Part shown: positions 9,328 to 17,837 of the stretch, one piece after another | How the letters are laid out: every line of letters begins with the position of its first letter | Position numbering within the stretch: the stretch's first letter is position 1 | NCBI GenBank assembly: GCA_015231825.1 | Contig: JADGAV010000004.1 | Span: forward strand, 27,156 to 91,155 | Length of the DNA stretch: 64,000 nucleotides | Reading direction: 5' to 3' | From: SAR324 cluster bacterium | GTDB taxonomy: Bacteria; SAR324; NAC60-12 | Position numbers and translations under genes: made by a program | Notes under the pieces: generated by a model | What the model saw: the letters and a program-made list of their open reading frames with translations, nothing else | Told to the model about the DNA's origin: nothing | Databases searched by the model: none

Positions 9328-9328
9328 T

Positions 9329-10324
9329 TTGAAAAAATCAATCGGATACATCTCCTCCTGCGGGATTTGGATTGCTTTAGCTTTGGCGCCACTTGTTCTC
9401 GACGAATGGGGTGTGAGTCAATTCGCCCAATATATGACCTATGGGATATTTGCACTAAGTCTTGCATTTATCTGGGGTCAGGCAGGGATATTATGTTTTG
9501 GGCAGGCCATTTTTTTCGGTCTTGGTGCTTATTTGATGGCGTTGACGACCCTTGAAAAGTTTAGCTGGTTTGGAGGCTCTCAGGCAATCGGCTTGATTTT
9601 AGCGGTACTTGGTCCAGGTTTGGCAGCACATGTTGTTGGGCAATTGTTATTTAGAGGCCGGGGATTATCAGGGGCCTATTTCGCGATTGTGACGCTTGCC
9701 ACGGCAGTTATTGTGGAAATAATTGCCCAACACTGGAGCTACATTGGCGGATTTAATGGCCTGCTTGGAGTTCCGCCGCTAGTGGTAATCTGGCGTGAAG
9801 GTCTGGATGCCTTTATCACCCCAATGGAAAATTATTATACGATTTTTTTTAGTGCACTTCTGATTTACCTCGCTTTGTTGGGGATGGTCCGTTCACCTTT
9901 AGGAATCGTTTTAGCGACTTTGAAAGATGAAGAATACCGAACACGCGCCTTTGGATATAACATTGCAAATCTTAAGATTATTGCCTTCACCTGCTCTGGG
10001 GCCGTTGCAGGAATTGCAGGGGGCTTGTTCACAACCCAATTTGGTTTCGTTTCACCTCCATTGACCGGTTTTGCATTGTCCACCGAAGTGTTGATCTGGG
10101 TTGCTGTCGGCGGGAGAGGTGTTTTGCTGGCAGCATTTTTGGGCGCTATCGTTGTTCGTTATATCGAAAACGTGCTTTCCGATACCCTGGGAAGTTATTG
10201 GCTGATGGCACTAGGGACTCTTTTTATTGCTGCAGTTGTTGTCGCTCCTCGAGGTTTGTTTGGAAAACTCTTGCAATTACCCCTTCCTCGACGGTTTCGT
10301 CAGTTTGTTCCAAAGAAACTGTGA
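9329..10324 (+). CDS. branched-chain/urea-type ABC permease, LivM type
   Basis: This second membrane subunit shows the LivM marks: YGIFALSLAFIWGQAGILCFGQAIFF in several segments, SGAYFAIVTLA, GGFNGLLGVPPL, the cytoplasmic EAA-like loop RTRAFGYNIANLKIIAF and VAPRGLFGKL at the end. The frame is open from 9179 but that would overlap the LivH-type gene by 149 bp. I chose the TTG at 9329, right after the TAA of the upstream gene and preceded by ACGAAGGAAA, giving 331 residues. It closes the five-gene transporter operon. Confidence 0.88.
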   Translation: MKKSIGYISSCGIWIALALAPLVLDEWGVSQFAQYMTYGIFALSLAFIWGQAGILCFGQAIFFGLGAYLMALTTLEKFSWFGGSQAIGLILAVLGPGLAAHVVGQLLFRGRGLSGAYFAIVTLATAVIVEIIAQHWSYIGGFNGLLGVPPLVVIWREGLDAFITPMENYYTIFFSALLIYLALLGMVRSPLGIVLATLKDEEYRTRAFGYNIANLKIIAFTCSGAVAGIAGGLFTTQFGFVSPPLTGFALSTEVLIWVAVGGRGVLLAAFLGAIVVRYIENVLSDTLGSYWLMALGTLFIAAVVVAPRGLFGKLLQLPLPRRFRQFVPKKL

Positions 10325-10344
10325 TCTCTTGAAAAAGGGAAAAA

Positions 10345-11058
10345 TTGAGCAATTCATACTTTTTCAAAGTTTTCTCTATTTATGAGGAGAACCCTTCAAT
10401 TACGGTCCAGCCGTTCTCTTTCTGGATTTCGTACAGCATTTGGGAAATTTTTTTTGGAGCAGTATTGCTTCTGCTGATGGTAAGAAAGGATCTTAATTTG
10501 GACTCGATTGTCACGAAAAGGCTGCAGCTCCGACTTATGAGCGAAGAATTTTTAACTCGCTGTCTGGACGATAAAGAGAAGGCTGAAGAAATGGCAGAAT
10601 TCAGCATCCCGGAGGATTGGTATGAAGAAAAAGCCTTGATGCGATTGCGCAGAGATCAATGCCGAAACAATCCAAGATATCAGATCTGGTGTCTCCGCTC
10701 TGTCATTTTGTGTTCCTCTGCAGAAATGGTCGGTCATATCGGCTTTCACAGTGAGCCCAATCCGGAGTATCTGAAAAATTATTCAATCAACGGAGTAGAA
10801 TTCGGCTATACCATATTCCCAAAATTTCGCGGGAATGGATACGCGATGGAGGCTGCTCTTGGAATGATGCTGTGGGCAAAGCAAATTCATCATATCGAAG
10901 AATTTGTGATCACGGTCTCTCCTTCCAATCTCTCCTCGCTCGCCATTTCAAAAAAAATGGGATTTGTAAAAATTGGCGAACATGAAGATGAAGCTGATGG
11001 ATTAGAAGAAATCCACCTGCTCAAAAGCGCTGCTTTGAAAAATCCGCTTTCTCTGTGA
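10345..11058 (+). CDS. GNAT-family N-acetyltransferase (RimJ/RimL-like)
   Basis: The C-terminal three quarters form a GNAT domain of the Acetyltransf_3 type. VTKRLQLRLMSEE begins the fold, VEFGYTIFPKFRGNGYAMEAAL carries the acetyl-CoA pyrophosphate loop RGNGYA, and ITVSPSNLSSLAISKKMGF is the conserved closing motif. The acceptor substrate is unknown. A TTG at 10345 with AAAGGGAAAAA upstream gives a 44-residue N-terminal extension containing a hydrophobic run around residues 25-45; an ATG at 10477 would give a plain cytosolic enzyme. The end overlaps the next gene by GTGA, so the two are translationally coupled. Confidence 0.78.
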   Translation: MSNSYFFKVFSIYEENPSITVQPFSFWISYSIWEIFFGAVLLLLMVRKDLNLDSIVTKRLQLRLMSEEFLTRCLDDKEKAEEMAEFSIPEDWYEEKALMRLRRDQCRNNPRYQIWCLRSVILCSSAEMVGHIGFHSEPNPEYLKNYSINGVEFGYTIFPKFRGNGYAMEAALGMMLWAKQIHHIEEFVITVSPSNLSSLAISKKMGFVKIGEHEDEADGLEEIHLLKSAALKNPLSL

Positions 11059-12677
11059 AAAGAATGCTCCTCGAAAAACCTGCATTTCCACAATTTTCAT
11101 TCTTTAAAACCAGCAACCCTGCATTTCTTTTTATTTTGGCACTGGGAAGTATGGAAGTGCCGGTTTTTATAGGGTTTCGTCCCAACACAGGCATTTTTGC
11201 CTTGGGAAGTTTGGTCGCTTTTCTGATCTTTCTCCGGCTATTTCAACGTCATTCATTTTCAACAGTTTTACCTGTTATCCTCAATCAGAAATTTTGCTCT
11301 TTTCTGTTTGGATGGGTTGCCTTGGGATGGATTGTTCTTGCCGTTCTGAAATATTATTCATTGGACTACTACATCTGGGATATTGGAATTTTTTCAAATA
11401 ATATCATTAACTTGCTGGAGTCGGGACGATACTTCAGCTCCGTCCTCGGTATTCATGGCTTTGCAGACCATTTCACTCCCAACCTGATTTTACTTGCTCC
11501 ATTTTTTAAAATTGCACCCACTGTGCTCTGGCTCGCATTTTTGAAATTGACGGCATTTCTCGTCACCACCTGGTTCCTTTATAAACTTGGAATTGCTGTT
11601 TTGGGAAAACAGTCGGTATGGATTTATCTGGCACCCATTCTGTGGTTGATCAATAAATACTACGCATTCACACTCCGTGTGGAATTCCACCCTTCTTCTC
11701 TGGCCCCTCCTTTCATTGTTGCTGCATTTTACTTTGCCTCTTTAAAGAAGTTCTCTTCAATGGTGGTCTGTCTGATAATACTGCTCGGATTCAAGGAACA
11801 TCTCTCGCTGATATGGCTTTCTTTGGGTGGTTTTTTGATGGGAGAAAAAAATTACAAGGCTGCTGTTTTTTGTGCGGGCACCGGACTTGCTGCCGGATTT
11901 TTAACCTATTTTGTGATCATGCCTGCCTTTTTTGAAGGGGTGGGAGAATCACTGCATCATCAATCCCGCTTTGCGATTTTTGAACAAATTCCCCGCAAGT
12001 TTGAACTTTTGGGATGGTGCCTTCTTTCGGTCGGCCTGATTCCTCTCGTCGAATGGAAAAACTGGTTGATGATCATTCCTGCATTCGGACTGACGTGGGT
12101 TACCAAAGATCCTCCAATGCTGGAGTTGAATTACTATTATTATGATATTTCAATAACGGTGGTCGTGGTCAGCGTGATTTATGCAGTCAGAAAACTTCAA
12201 TTCAGTTCAGTATCCAATCCATTTTCTCCCTCGATCATGTGGATTTTGCGAGTCGGACTGTTGATGTGCATTTTGCTGGTCAATACCTATACTCCACAAC
12301 AGACCGTTGTTCGGAGAATCCCAACAGAAAGCCATCGAAAAATCCTGGAGGAAATTCGGCAGTACAGAGAAGAACTGGAAACAGGAAAAGAATTGTGGTT
12401 GGATGATCAGATCGGAATCCATTTTATTCGCTTTCCTCACCTGAAGGCGCTTCCGATGGGGACCATCAAAAGCTATCAATCACTGCTGGACGCAAAAGAG
12501 GAAAGAAGCGTTGTTTTTCTCAAAGATCCAGAAATGAGTAATCTTGCAACAGGGGTTCATCCCCGGCTGCTTGCCGATTTAGAGAATTTGGTTCATCAGG
12601 GATGTTATCGAAAAAGGTCTGAGTATAAAAACCTTTTAATTTTTGAAGCAGCCGGCCATTGTATTATACAGAAATGA
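11055..12677 (+). CDS. DUF2079 family integral membrane protein
   Basis: The 540-residue protein has roughly ten hydrophobic segments and a soluble C-terminal region from about residue 430. The sequence YYIWDIGIFSNNIINLLESG near residue 105, the FADHFTPNLILLAPFF loop and LRVEFHPSSLAPPFI match DUF2079 proteins, a family thought to belong to the GT-C glycosyltransferase-like membrane enzymes. An Asp in DIGIF stands where GT-C enzymes carry a catalytic acid. No substrate is known. It starts at GTG inside the stop of the acetyltransferase gene (GTGA), with an ATG nine bases later as alternative, so the pair may act on the same envelope molecule. Confidence 0.78.
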   Translation: MKRMLLEKPAFPQFSFFKTSNPAFLFILALGSMEVPVFIGFRPNTGIFALGSLVAFLIFLRLFQRHSFSTVLPVILNQKFCSFLFGWVALGWIVLAVLKYYSLDYYIWDIGIFSNNIINLLESGRYFSSVLGIHGFADHFTPNLILLAPFFKIAPTVLWLAFLKLTAFLVTTWFLYKLGIAVLGKQSVWIYLAPILWLINKYYAFTLRVEFHPSSLAPPFIVAAFYFASLKKFSSMVVCLIILLGFKEHLSLIWLSLGGFLMGEKNYKAAVFCAGTGLAAGFLTYFVIMPAFFEGVGESLHHQSRFAIFEQIPRKFELLGWCLLSVGLIPLVEWKNWLMIIPAFGLTWVTKDPPMLELNYYYYDISITVVVVSVIYAVRKLQFSSVSNPFSPSIMWILRVGLLMCILLVNTYTPQQTVVRRIPTESHRKILEEIRQYREELETGKELWLDDQIGIHFIRFPHLKALPMGTIKSYQSLLDAKEERSVVFLKDPEMSNLATGVHPRLLADLENLVHQGCYRKRSEYKNLLIFEAAGHCIIQK

Positions 12678-12722
12678 ATTGAATGCAGACGAAATACTAA
12701 AAATTTATTTTAAGGAGACAAA

Positions 12723-13697
12723 ATGATCAATGCAGCAATCTTTGGACTAGGCAAATGGGGGAATATCCTCCTTGATTCTGTGCAGGGAAAAAGCAGTAAA
12801 ATTCGAATTGCTGCTGTAATCACCAGAACAGTGGATAAATATGAGGAATTGGCAAAAGAAAAGGGGTTTTCGTTGGTCGATAACTACCATACCGTCTTGG
12901 AAAATCCCGACATCGACGCCGTAATTTTAGCAACGCCCCATTCATTGCATGAGGAACATGTCAAAAAGGCAGCGGCCGCAGGGAAACATGTCTTTGTCGA
13001 AAAACCTTTTACCCTGACAAAATCAAGTGCCGAGAGAGCAGTGCAGGCTTGTATTGAAAATAAAGTAGTCCTTGCTGTGGGTTTCAATCGACGTTTTCTG
13101 CCGGCATTTATCGAAATGAAAAAAATGATTGCTTCTGACAAAATAGGGACGATTCTGCATATCGAATCTCAGTTTTCAGGTCCATCTGCATACCGAAGAG
13201 ACCCCAGGTCATGGCGGGCAACTCGTTCCGAAAACCCCGGGGGAGGAATGACGGCCAGAGGGATTCATACGTTAGATCTTATGATCCATCTTTGCGGAGA
13301 AGTAAATACACTGTCTTCCATGAGCGGTCGTCGAGCCACTTCCGGAGAAGTGGATGACACAACTGCAATGCTACTACAGTTCAAAAACGGGAGTACCGGG
13401 TACCTCTCCACCATTATGGCAACTGGAAATTTCTGGAGGATCCATGTTTTTGGATCGAAAGGATGGATTGAAATGAAAGGGATGCAGTCTTTGACAGTGA
13501 GTGACCTCGACGGAATTGTTGATTCAGTGCAATTTGATGATTTGGATACCGAAAAAGCAGAATTGGAATCTTTCGCTGAATCGATTTCGAGTGGAAATCC
13601 TTTTGTCGTCACACCGCAAGAGGCGATTCATGGAATTGCTGTTCTGGAAGCAATTGAAGAATCGGCGCAGTCGGGTCTCCGGGTTTCGGTTCGCTAA
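12723..13697 (+). CDS. Gfo/Idh/MocA family NAD(P)-dependent oxidoreductase
   Basis: The N-terminal Rossmann domain begins AIFGLGKWGN with the GxGxxG dinucleotide turn, followed by DAVILATPHSLHEEHV and the family signature GKHVFVEKPFTL, whose Lys is the conserved EKP lysine. The C-terminal domain carries GGGMTARGIHTLDLMIHLCG, with the usual catalytic His in the G-x-H-x-x-D arrangement. The ribosome site TAAGGAGACAAA is strong. The family oxidises sugars, inositols and related polyols; the substrate here is not identifiable. The stop is followed by a 123-bp gap facing the end of tctA. Confidence 0.88.
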   Translation: MINAAIFGLGKWGNILLDSVQGKSSKIRIAAVITRTVDKYEELAKEKGFSLVDNYHTVLENPDIDAVILATPHSLHEEHVKKAAAAGKHVFVEKPFTLTKSSAERAVQACIENKVVLAVGFNRRFLPAFIEMKKMIASDKIGTILHIESQFSGPSAYRRDPRSWRATRSENPGGGMTARGIHTLDLMIHLCGEVNTLSSMSGRRATSGEVDDTTAMLLQFKNGSTGYLSTIMATGNFWRIHVFGSKGWIEMKGMQSLTVSDLDGIVDSVQFDDLDTEKAELESFAESISSGNPFVVTPQEAIHGIAVLEAIEESAQSGLRVSVR

Positions 13698-13820
13698 CAG
13701 TCGGCTAGATTTCCAGTTCCGGATCTTAAATTTCTCCTGAATGCTCGTCCTGGAATGTTTTTATGCATGTTTTGACATGCAAATTGATCGCCGCGCCGCT
13801 TGGCTTATGCAGATTATCAA

Positions 13821-15338
13821 TTATTTGCCGGGTTTTTTTGCAGGAGCAGGTTTGCTGTTTGATGAGGATTTGGGCTTGTAGGAAAAATAGAGTGCCAAAG
13901 CTATGCAGACCAGCAAAGCAATGGAAATTGGGCGTGTCAGCACAAACATGACGGGCGAGCCGTTTGACACAATTAAAAGGTCTCTGAGTCCGTTTTCTGC
14001 AATCGGCCCCAATATGATTCCTAATAAAATTCCTGCAGAAACAAATCGAAGCTTGGTGAGAAAATATCCCATCAAACCGAATGCGAACATAATCCAAATA
14101 TCGTAGTAGTTGTTGCTCCCTGCATAAACCCCGATGATGCTGAATATTAAGATCATCGGACCTATGATTCCCCGCGGGAAAAGAGTGAGATAAGCCATAC
14201 TGCGGGCCAGGAATACAGCGATGAATCCCATGACTACATTGGCAAAAATAAACCCCCACATGATGGTATAAATCACTTCCGGTGAATTTTTAAAAAGCCT
14301 CATTCCCGGCTGCAATCCATGAATCATCAGGGCACCCAAAATGACCGCAGCAGAAATCCCTCCTGGTATCCCTAAAACAAACATGGGAATCAGAGAGGTA
14401 CCTGTCACTCCGTTGTTCGATCCTTCTGTTGCCGCGAGTCCCTTAATTTCTCCTTTCCCGAATTGATCTCCCCACTTTGCTCTTCGAATTTCCCAGGCAT
14501 AGGCAATCCATTGAGCAACACTTCCTCCGGCAGCAGGGATGATGCCCATCACGAGTCCGGTTGCCCAACCGCGAATCAAAGACCATCTCAAATAGTAGAT
14601 TTCTGAGAATTTGGGCCATATATTCCAGCTCAATTTTTTTACTCCGGAGATATTGGACCTGGCATCCCCTTCACTCAACTCTAGACCCTGGGCAAAAGCA
14701 AATAGCCCGATAATGGCCGGTAAGATATCAAACCCTGATTCCAAACCAATCACATCAAAGGTGTACCGGGGAAATCCAGAATATTGGTCTACTCCGAAGG
14801 TGCTGAGAAAAAGGCCAAGAAGGCCTGATATAAGACCTTTGATCACGGAACCGTGAGATACTGCTGCAATTGCGGTCAGTCCAAGAATCGCGACCAGGAA
14901 ATATTCTGATGGTCCAAAAAGGAGGGAGACTTTTGCTAATGGGGGAGCCAGCAGCAGGAGAACAAAACCGCTTATTATTCCTCCGACAACTGACGCAAAC
15001 GTTGAAATGCGGATCGCTTCAATAGCTTTTCCTCGCTTGGTCATTTCGTAGCCTTCAATGGCGGAGGCCGCAGAGGCAGAGGTCCCGGGGGCATGCAATA
15101 GAATGGCGGAAAAAGAACCTCCATAAATCCCTGCCGCAAAGCATGAGACCATCAGGATCAAGGCTGTTTCCGGAGGCATCTGGAAGGAAACAGGGATCAG
15201 CAATGCAATGGCCATAGGAGGGCTGAGACCGGGTATGGCCCCAATTACCAGGCCAATCACCACTCCCAATAGCATCGCCCCAAAATTTTGCAGGGACATG
15301 ACATTGATCAGATAGGGCAGTGCATCTTCCCCAAACAC
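13821..15338 (-). CDS. tctA: tripartite tricarboxylate transporter, large membrane subunit TctA
   Basis: This large integral membrane subunit of the TTT family has about twelve hydrophobic segments in 505 residues. The family motif GAIPGLSPPMAIALLIPVSF lies near residues 33-52 and is repeated in weaker form around PAAGGSVAQWIAYAWE. TTT systems take up citrate and other carboxylates with the help of a periplasmic receptor. The start is a GTG with GAGGAAC upstream, 19 bp after tctB. The order tctC-tctB-tctA is standard. A lysine- and proline-rich tail closes the protein. Confidence 0.94.
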   Translation of the reverse strand: MFGEDALPYLINVMSLQNFGAMLLGVVIGLVIGAIPGLSPPMAIALLIPVSFQMPPETALILMVSCFAAGIYGGSFSAILLHAPGTSASAASAIEGYEMTKRGKAIEAIRISTFASVVGGIISGFVLLLLAPPLAKVSLLFGPSEYFLVAILGLTAIAAVSHGSVIKGLISGLLGLFLSTFGVDQYSGFPRYTFDVIGLESGFDILPAIIGLFAFAQGLELSEGDARSNISGVKKLSWNIWPKFSEIYYLRWSLIRGWATGLVMGIIPAAGGSVAQWIAYAWEIRRAKWGDQFGKGEIKGLAATEGSNNGVTGTSLIPMFVLGIPGGISAAVILGALMIHGLQPGMRLFKNSPEVIYTIMWGFIFANVVMGFIAVFLARSMAYLTLFPRGIIGPMILIFSIIGVYAGSNNYYDIWIMFAFGLMGYFLTKLRFVSAGILLGIILGPIAENGLRDLLIVSNGSPVMFVLTRPISIALLVCIALALYFSYKPKSSSNSKPAPAKKPGK

Positions 15339-15357
15339 GTATTGTTCCTCAGTAACG

Positions 15358-15804
15358 TTAAAATAATATTCCGCCGGGCAGCTCCGCCTTCAAAAAAAAT
15401 ACAAAAAAGGCGTACATGGCGGGAAATAAAATAATGGCTGTCAGTAAGATCGCTTTGTAGTTGCGGATTCCAACCAATAGGGTAGCTACAAGTAAAAAAA
15501 GGATTGATGAAGAGAAGTATCCCAGTTCAAATATTGCAAGAACGTAGACAAAGGTGACTAAAATCAACAGGAGAGGTTTTATTTTCTCATAACTAAAATT
15601 GATTTTTATTTTTTCAAGATGTTCAGGATCTTTCTTAAAAAATGACTCTCCGATGAGAAACAGGGATAAAACAACGGTCCCTCCTGCTGCAAAGAGTGGA
15701 AAAGTCCCTCCTTCAGCAGGAAAGTCCAATGCTAAATATCCAAAAAAAAATGAAAGACCAATACAAACAATCCCGGTAATTCGATCACCCCAATATCTCT
15801 GCAT
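15358..15804 (-). CDS. tctB: tripartite tricarboxylate transporter, small membrane subunit TctB
   Basis: The 148-residue protein has four hydrophobic segments, the normal architecture of the small TTT subunit, with the early LSFFFGYLALDFPAEGGTFPLF segment of the TctB domain. It sits between the receptor gene and tctA with short gaps. Sequence conservation is low in this family, so the call rests on topology and position as well as on the motif. Confidence 0.88.
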   Translation of the reverse strand: MQRYWGDRITGIVCIGLSFFFGYLALDFPAEGGTFPLFAAGGTVVLSLFLIGESFFKKDPEHLEKIKINFSYEKIKPLLLILVTFVYVLAIFELGYFSSSILFLLVATLLVGIRNYKAILLTAIILFPAMYAFFVFFLKAELPGGILF

Positions 15805-15873
15805 ACTTTTCTCTCACTGCAATCTTGTGAGCTCAAAGACTAGATCAGTCTCCGCCGTTTATTCATGGAATGG

Positions 15874-16872
15874 TTATTTTTCGGATTCCCAAAATTTGAC
15901 CTCTTCGACAATTTTCTGGGAAGCATTCAGTGTGTTCCAGAGATCATCACCGGATTTAAACAGCAACGGGTTTTTATTTTTAATTTCTTTCATCACATAT
16001 TCTGGGTTTTCAATGGCTCGTTTGATTGCTTCGAGATAGATTCCCCTTTTTTCCTCAGACATACCGGGAGCAGTTGCTAATGTTCGCCCTGCATAGGAAA
16101 TATTTTTCAATCCGGTTACTTCAAAAAAGGTGGGGACAGAAGGCAGATTGGGTGATCGCTCAAGGCTCAAAACCGCAATTGGTTTCAGCTTTGCGTCCAT
16201 CATGTAAGGAATGTAGTATCCGACGTTGCCGGCCACAGCATCGGTATGCCCTCCAATCACTTCCTGAATTTTTTTACTGTCTCCGTTGGCATAGACTTTA
16301 CGGACTTTAAAGTCGGGGAGAAACTTTTCTGCGAAAGCAATTCCCATATGATCGTCTGAACCGACAGCTGTAGTGCTCATCACCACTTTATTTGGATTTG
16401 CTTTGACATAAGCAAGAAATTCTTTCAGAGACTGAAAGCGTTCATCTCCTTCTCTTACAGCCCAAATACAGGGATCAAGAGAGTGCCAGGCAAGGAAATT
16501 AAATGATTTCAAAGTTTCCTTTCTTTTCATCCTGGGGTCCAGTAATGAGAGGACATGGGGGAGATTGACCACACCTAATTTGTGATCGTCTTTTTCAGGA
16601 TCCCATTGAGCCATTTGAGACCAGGCTACCCATCCGCCGCCGCCAGCAATATTGATGACATTGACGGGCACGCCCAACTCTTTTGAAAGAAATGGAGCAA
16701 AAAGACGAATGGTCCGGTCAGCTCCTCCCCCTGCTTTAAAGGGGACAACCATCTGTACCGGTTTGTTTGGAAAATCAGCCGCCAACACGTTAACGCCATT
16801 GATTGCAATCATCAAAGCAACTGTGATTGCTGTTGCAGTCAGCAATAAAAATTTTTCACTTCTATTTTTCAT
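15874..16872 (-). CDS. tctC: tripartite tricarboxylate transporter receptor, TctC/Bug family
   Basis: This is the periplasmic receptor of the TTT importer. A signal peptide ends near residue 32 (VNVLAA). The mature start DFPNKPVQMVVPFKAGGGADRTIR carries the Bug-family loop that holds a carboxylate, and GGHTDAVAGNVGYYIPYM is the second ligand-contact region. The ATG follows a strong AGGAGG site. Bug receptors bind a wide range of organic acids, so the ligand stays open. It is the first gene of tctCBA, with 69 bp before tctB and a 370-bp upstream region free of genes. Confidence 0.92.
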   Translation of the reverse strand: MKNRSEKFLLLTATAITVALMIAINGVNVLAADFPNKPVQMVVPFKAGGGADRTIRLFAPFLSKELGVPVNVINIAGGGGWVAWSQMAQWDPEKDDHKLGVVNLPHVLSLLDPRMKRKETLKSFNFLAWHSLDPCIWAVREGDERFQSLKEFLAYVKANPNKVVMSTTAVGSDDHMGIAFAEKFLPDFKVRKVYANGDSKKIQEVIGGHTDAVAGNVGYYIPYMMDAKLKPIAVLSLERSPNLPSVPTFFEVTGLKNISYAGRTLATAPGMSEEKRGIYLEAIKRAIENPEYVMKEIKNKNPLLFKSGDDLWNTLNASQKIVEEVKFWESEK

Positions 16873-17242
16873 TTTGACCTCCTGGTTGAATTAAATTGAT
16901 TGCCAGCCAATAGTACTGCTTTCCGAACAGGCAAGGATGGGTTGAAGACTTGCTTCAAGTGAAAAAATCATCATTTAAAACATCAAAACAGAAAATTTAA
17001 ATTTCCTTGGATAGGGCTTCCCCTTATAGTTGAGACAATCTCTTCTTGTCAAGAAAATAAGATCGTCAGTTGCTGGTTCCCGAAATGTCTGATCCCCACG
17101 ATGATTTAAAACGAAAATCTGTACAAAAACAGGAGATGATGAATTGGAAAGAAAAAATATGAGGAGGAATGTGGGAGGGGATATGCACACATTTGACGAC
17201 GTTTCAGATTTTCAGCATATCCCTTTTTTAAAAGTGAACTGC
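16873..17242. other. intergenic region upstream of tctC
   Basis: These 370 bp should carry the tctC promoter and the end of the uspA transcript. Open frames here lack ribosome sites and protein-like character. I looked for a sigma-54 GG-N10-GC element on the minus strand and found none, so the tct operon seems not to share the promoter class of the neighbouring TRAP operon. Only the AGGAGG ribosome site of tctC is clear. Confidence 0.45.
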
Positions 17243-17785
17243 TTATTCTTCTTCCGGGACTCTTACTACCAAAACGGGCACCTTGCAGCGCCGGACCACT
17301 TCTTTTACGGTATCTCCCATCATTGTGGTTCTCAGTGAGCCGTGGCCATGGTTGGCCATCACAATGAGATCATAGTTTTCAGATTCTGCCTGTTTGATAA
17401 TCTGCTCAACCGGATCACCCATTTTTACAACAACATCGTATGCAACATAGGCATGCTCGTTCAAAACTTCTTTTACTTCGTGATAAAATTCACCGATACG
17501 CTCCTTGATGATTGCATTGTCCCGTTTTCTGCTGACAAGCGTATCAATGGCTTCATTCAGATTTTGTGATTTGATCTCTTCCCATAGCTTTTCAGTGATG
17601 TAACCAAACAAACCACGATCCAGTTCTGGACCTCCTTTGACAACATGAAACACCGTCAGTTCGGCCCCATAGTGGTTGGTGAGACTGGCTGCATGATGAA
17701 ATGCAAATCGTCCTGATTCTGAGAGTTCTGTGGTGTAAAGTATTTTTTTATATTCGATTGCAGGAACCTCGGAAGGAACACTCAT
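17243..17785 (-). CDS. universal stress protein, UspA family
   Basis: The 180-residue single-domain UspA protein starts YKKILYTTELSESGRFAFHHA and ends LIVMANHGHGSLRTTMMGDTVKEVV followed by CKVPVLVVRVPEEE. The ATP loop departs from the usual G-2X-G-9X-G(S/T) pattern, because serine and aspartate replace the second glycine and the final Ser/Thr, so ATP binding is uncertain. It follows the TRAP permease gene by 52 bp on the same strand. In Halomonas the UspA-type protein TeaD is encoded with the TeaABC TRAP transporter and modulates it. I infer a similar regulatory role here. Confidence 0.87.
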   Translation of the reverse strand: MSVPSEVPAIEYKKILYTTELSESGRFAFHHAASLTNHYGAELTVFHVVKGGPELDRGLFGYITEKLWEEIKSQNLNEAIDTLVSRKRDNAIIKERIGEFYHEVKEVLNEHAYVAYDVVVKMGDPVEQIIKQAESENYDLIVMANHGHGSLRTTMMGDTVKEVVRRCKVPVLVVRVPEEE

Positions 17786-17837
17786 TTTTGCCTTTCTTTC
17801 ATTAAGTCAGTAAGCTCGCAGTTAAAAAATTTATCAT

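Noticed and set aside
9179-9328. 50-codon N-terminal extension of the LivM-type permease
   Set aside because: It overlaps the end of the LivH-type gene in another frame and does not look like LivM sequence; the TTG at 9329 gives a normal protein.
13765-13780. Inverted repeat GCATGT-TTTG-ACATGC between the dehydrogenase gene and tctA
   Set aside because: It lies between convergent genes where a terminator is expected, but no T-run follows on either strand.
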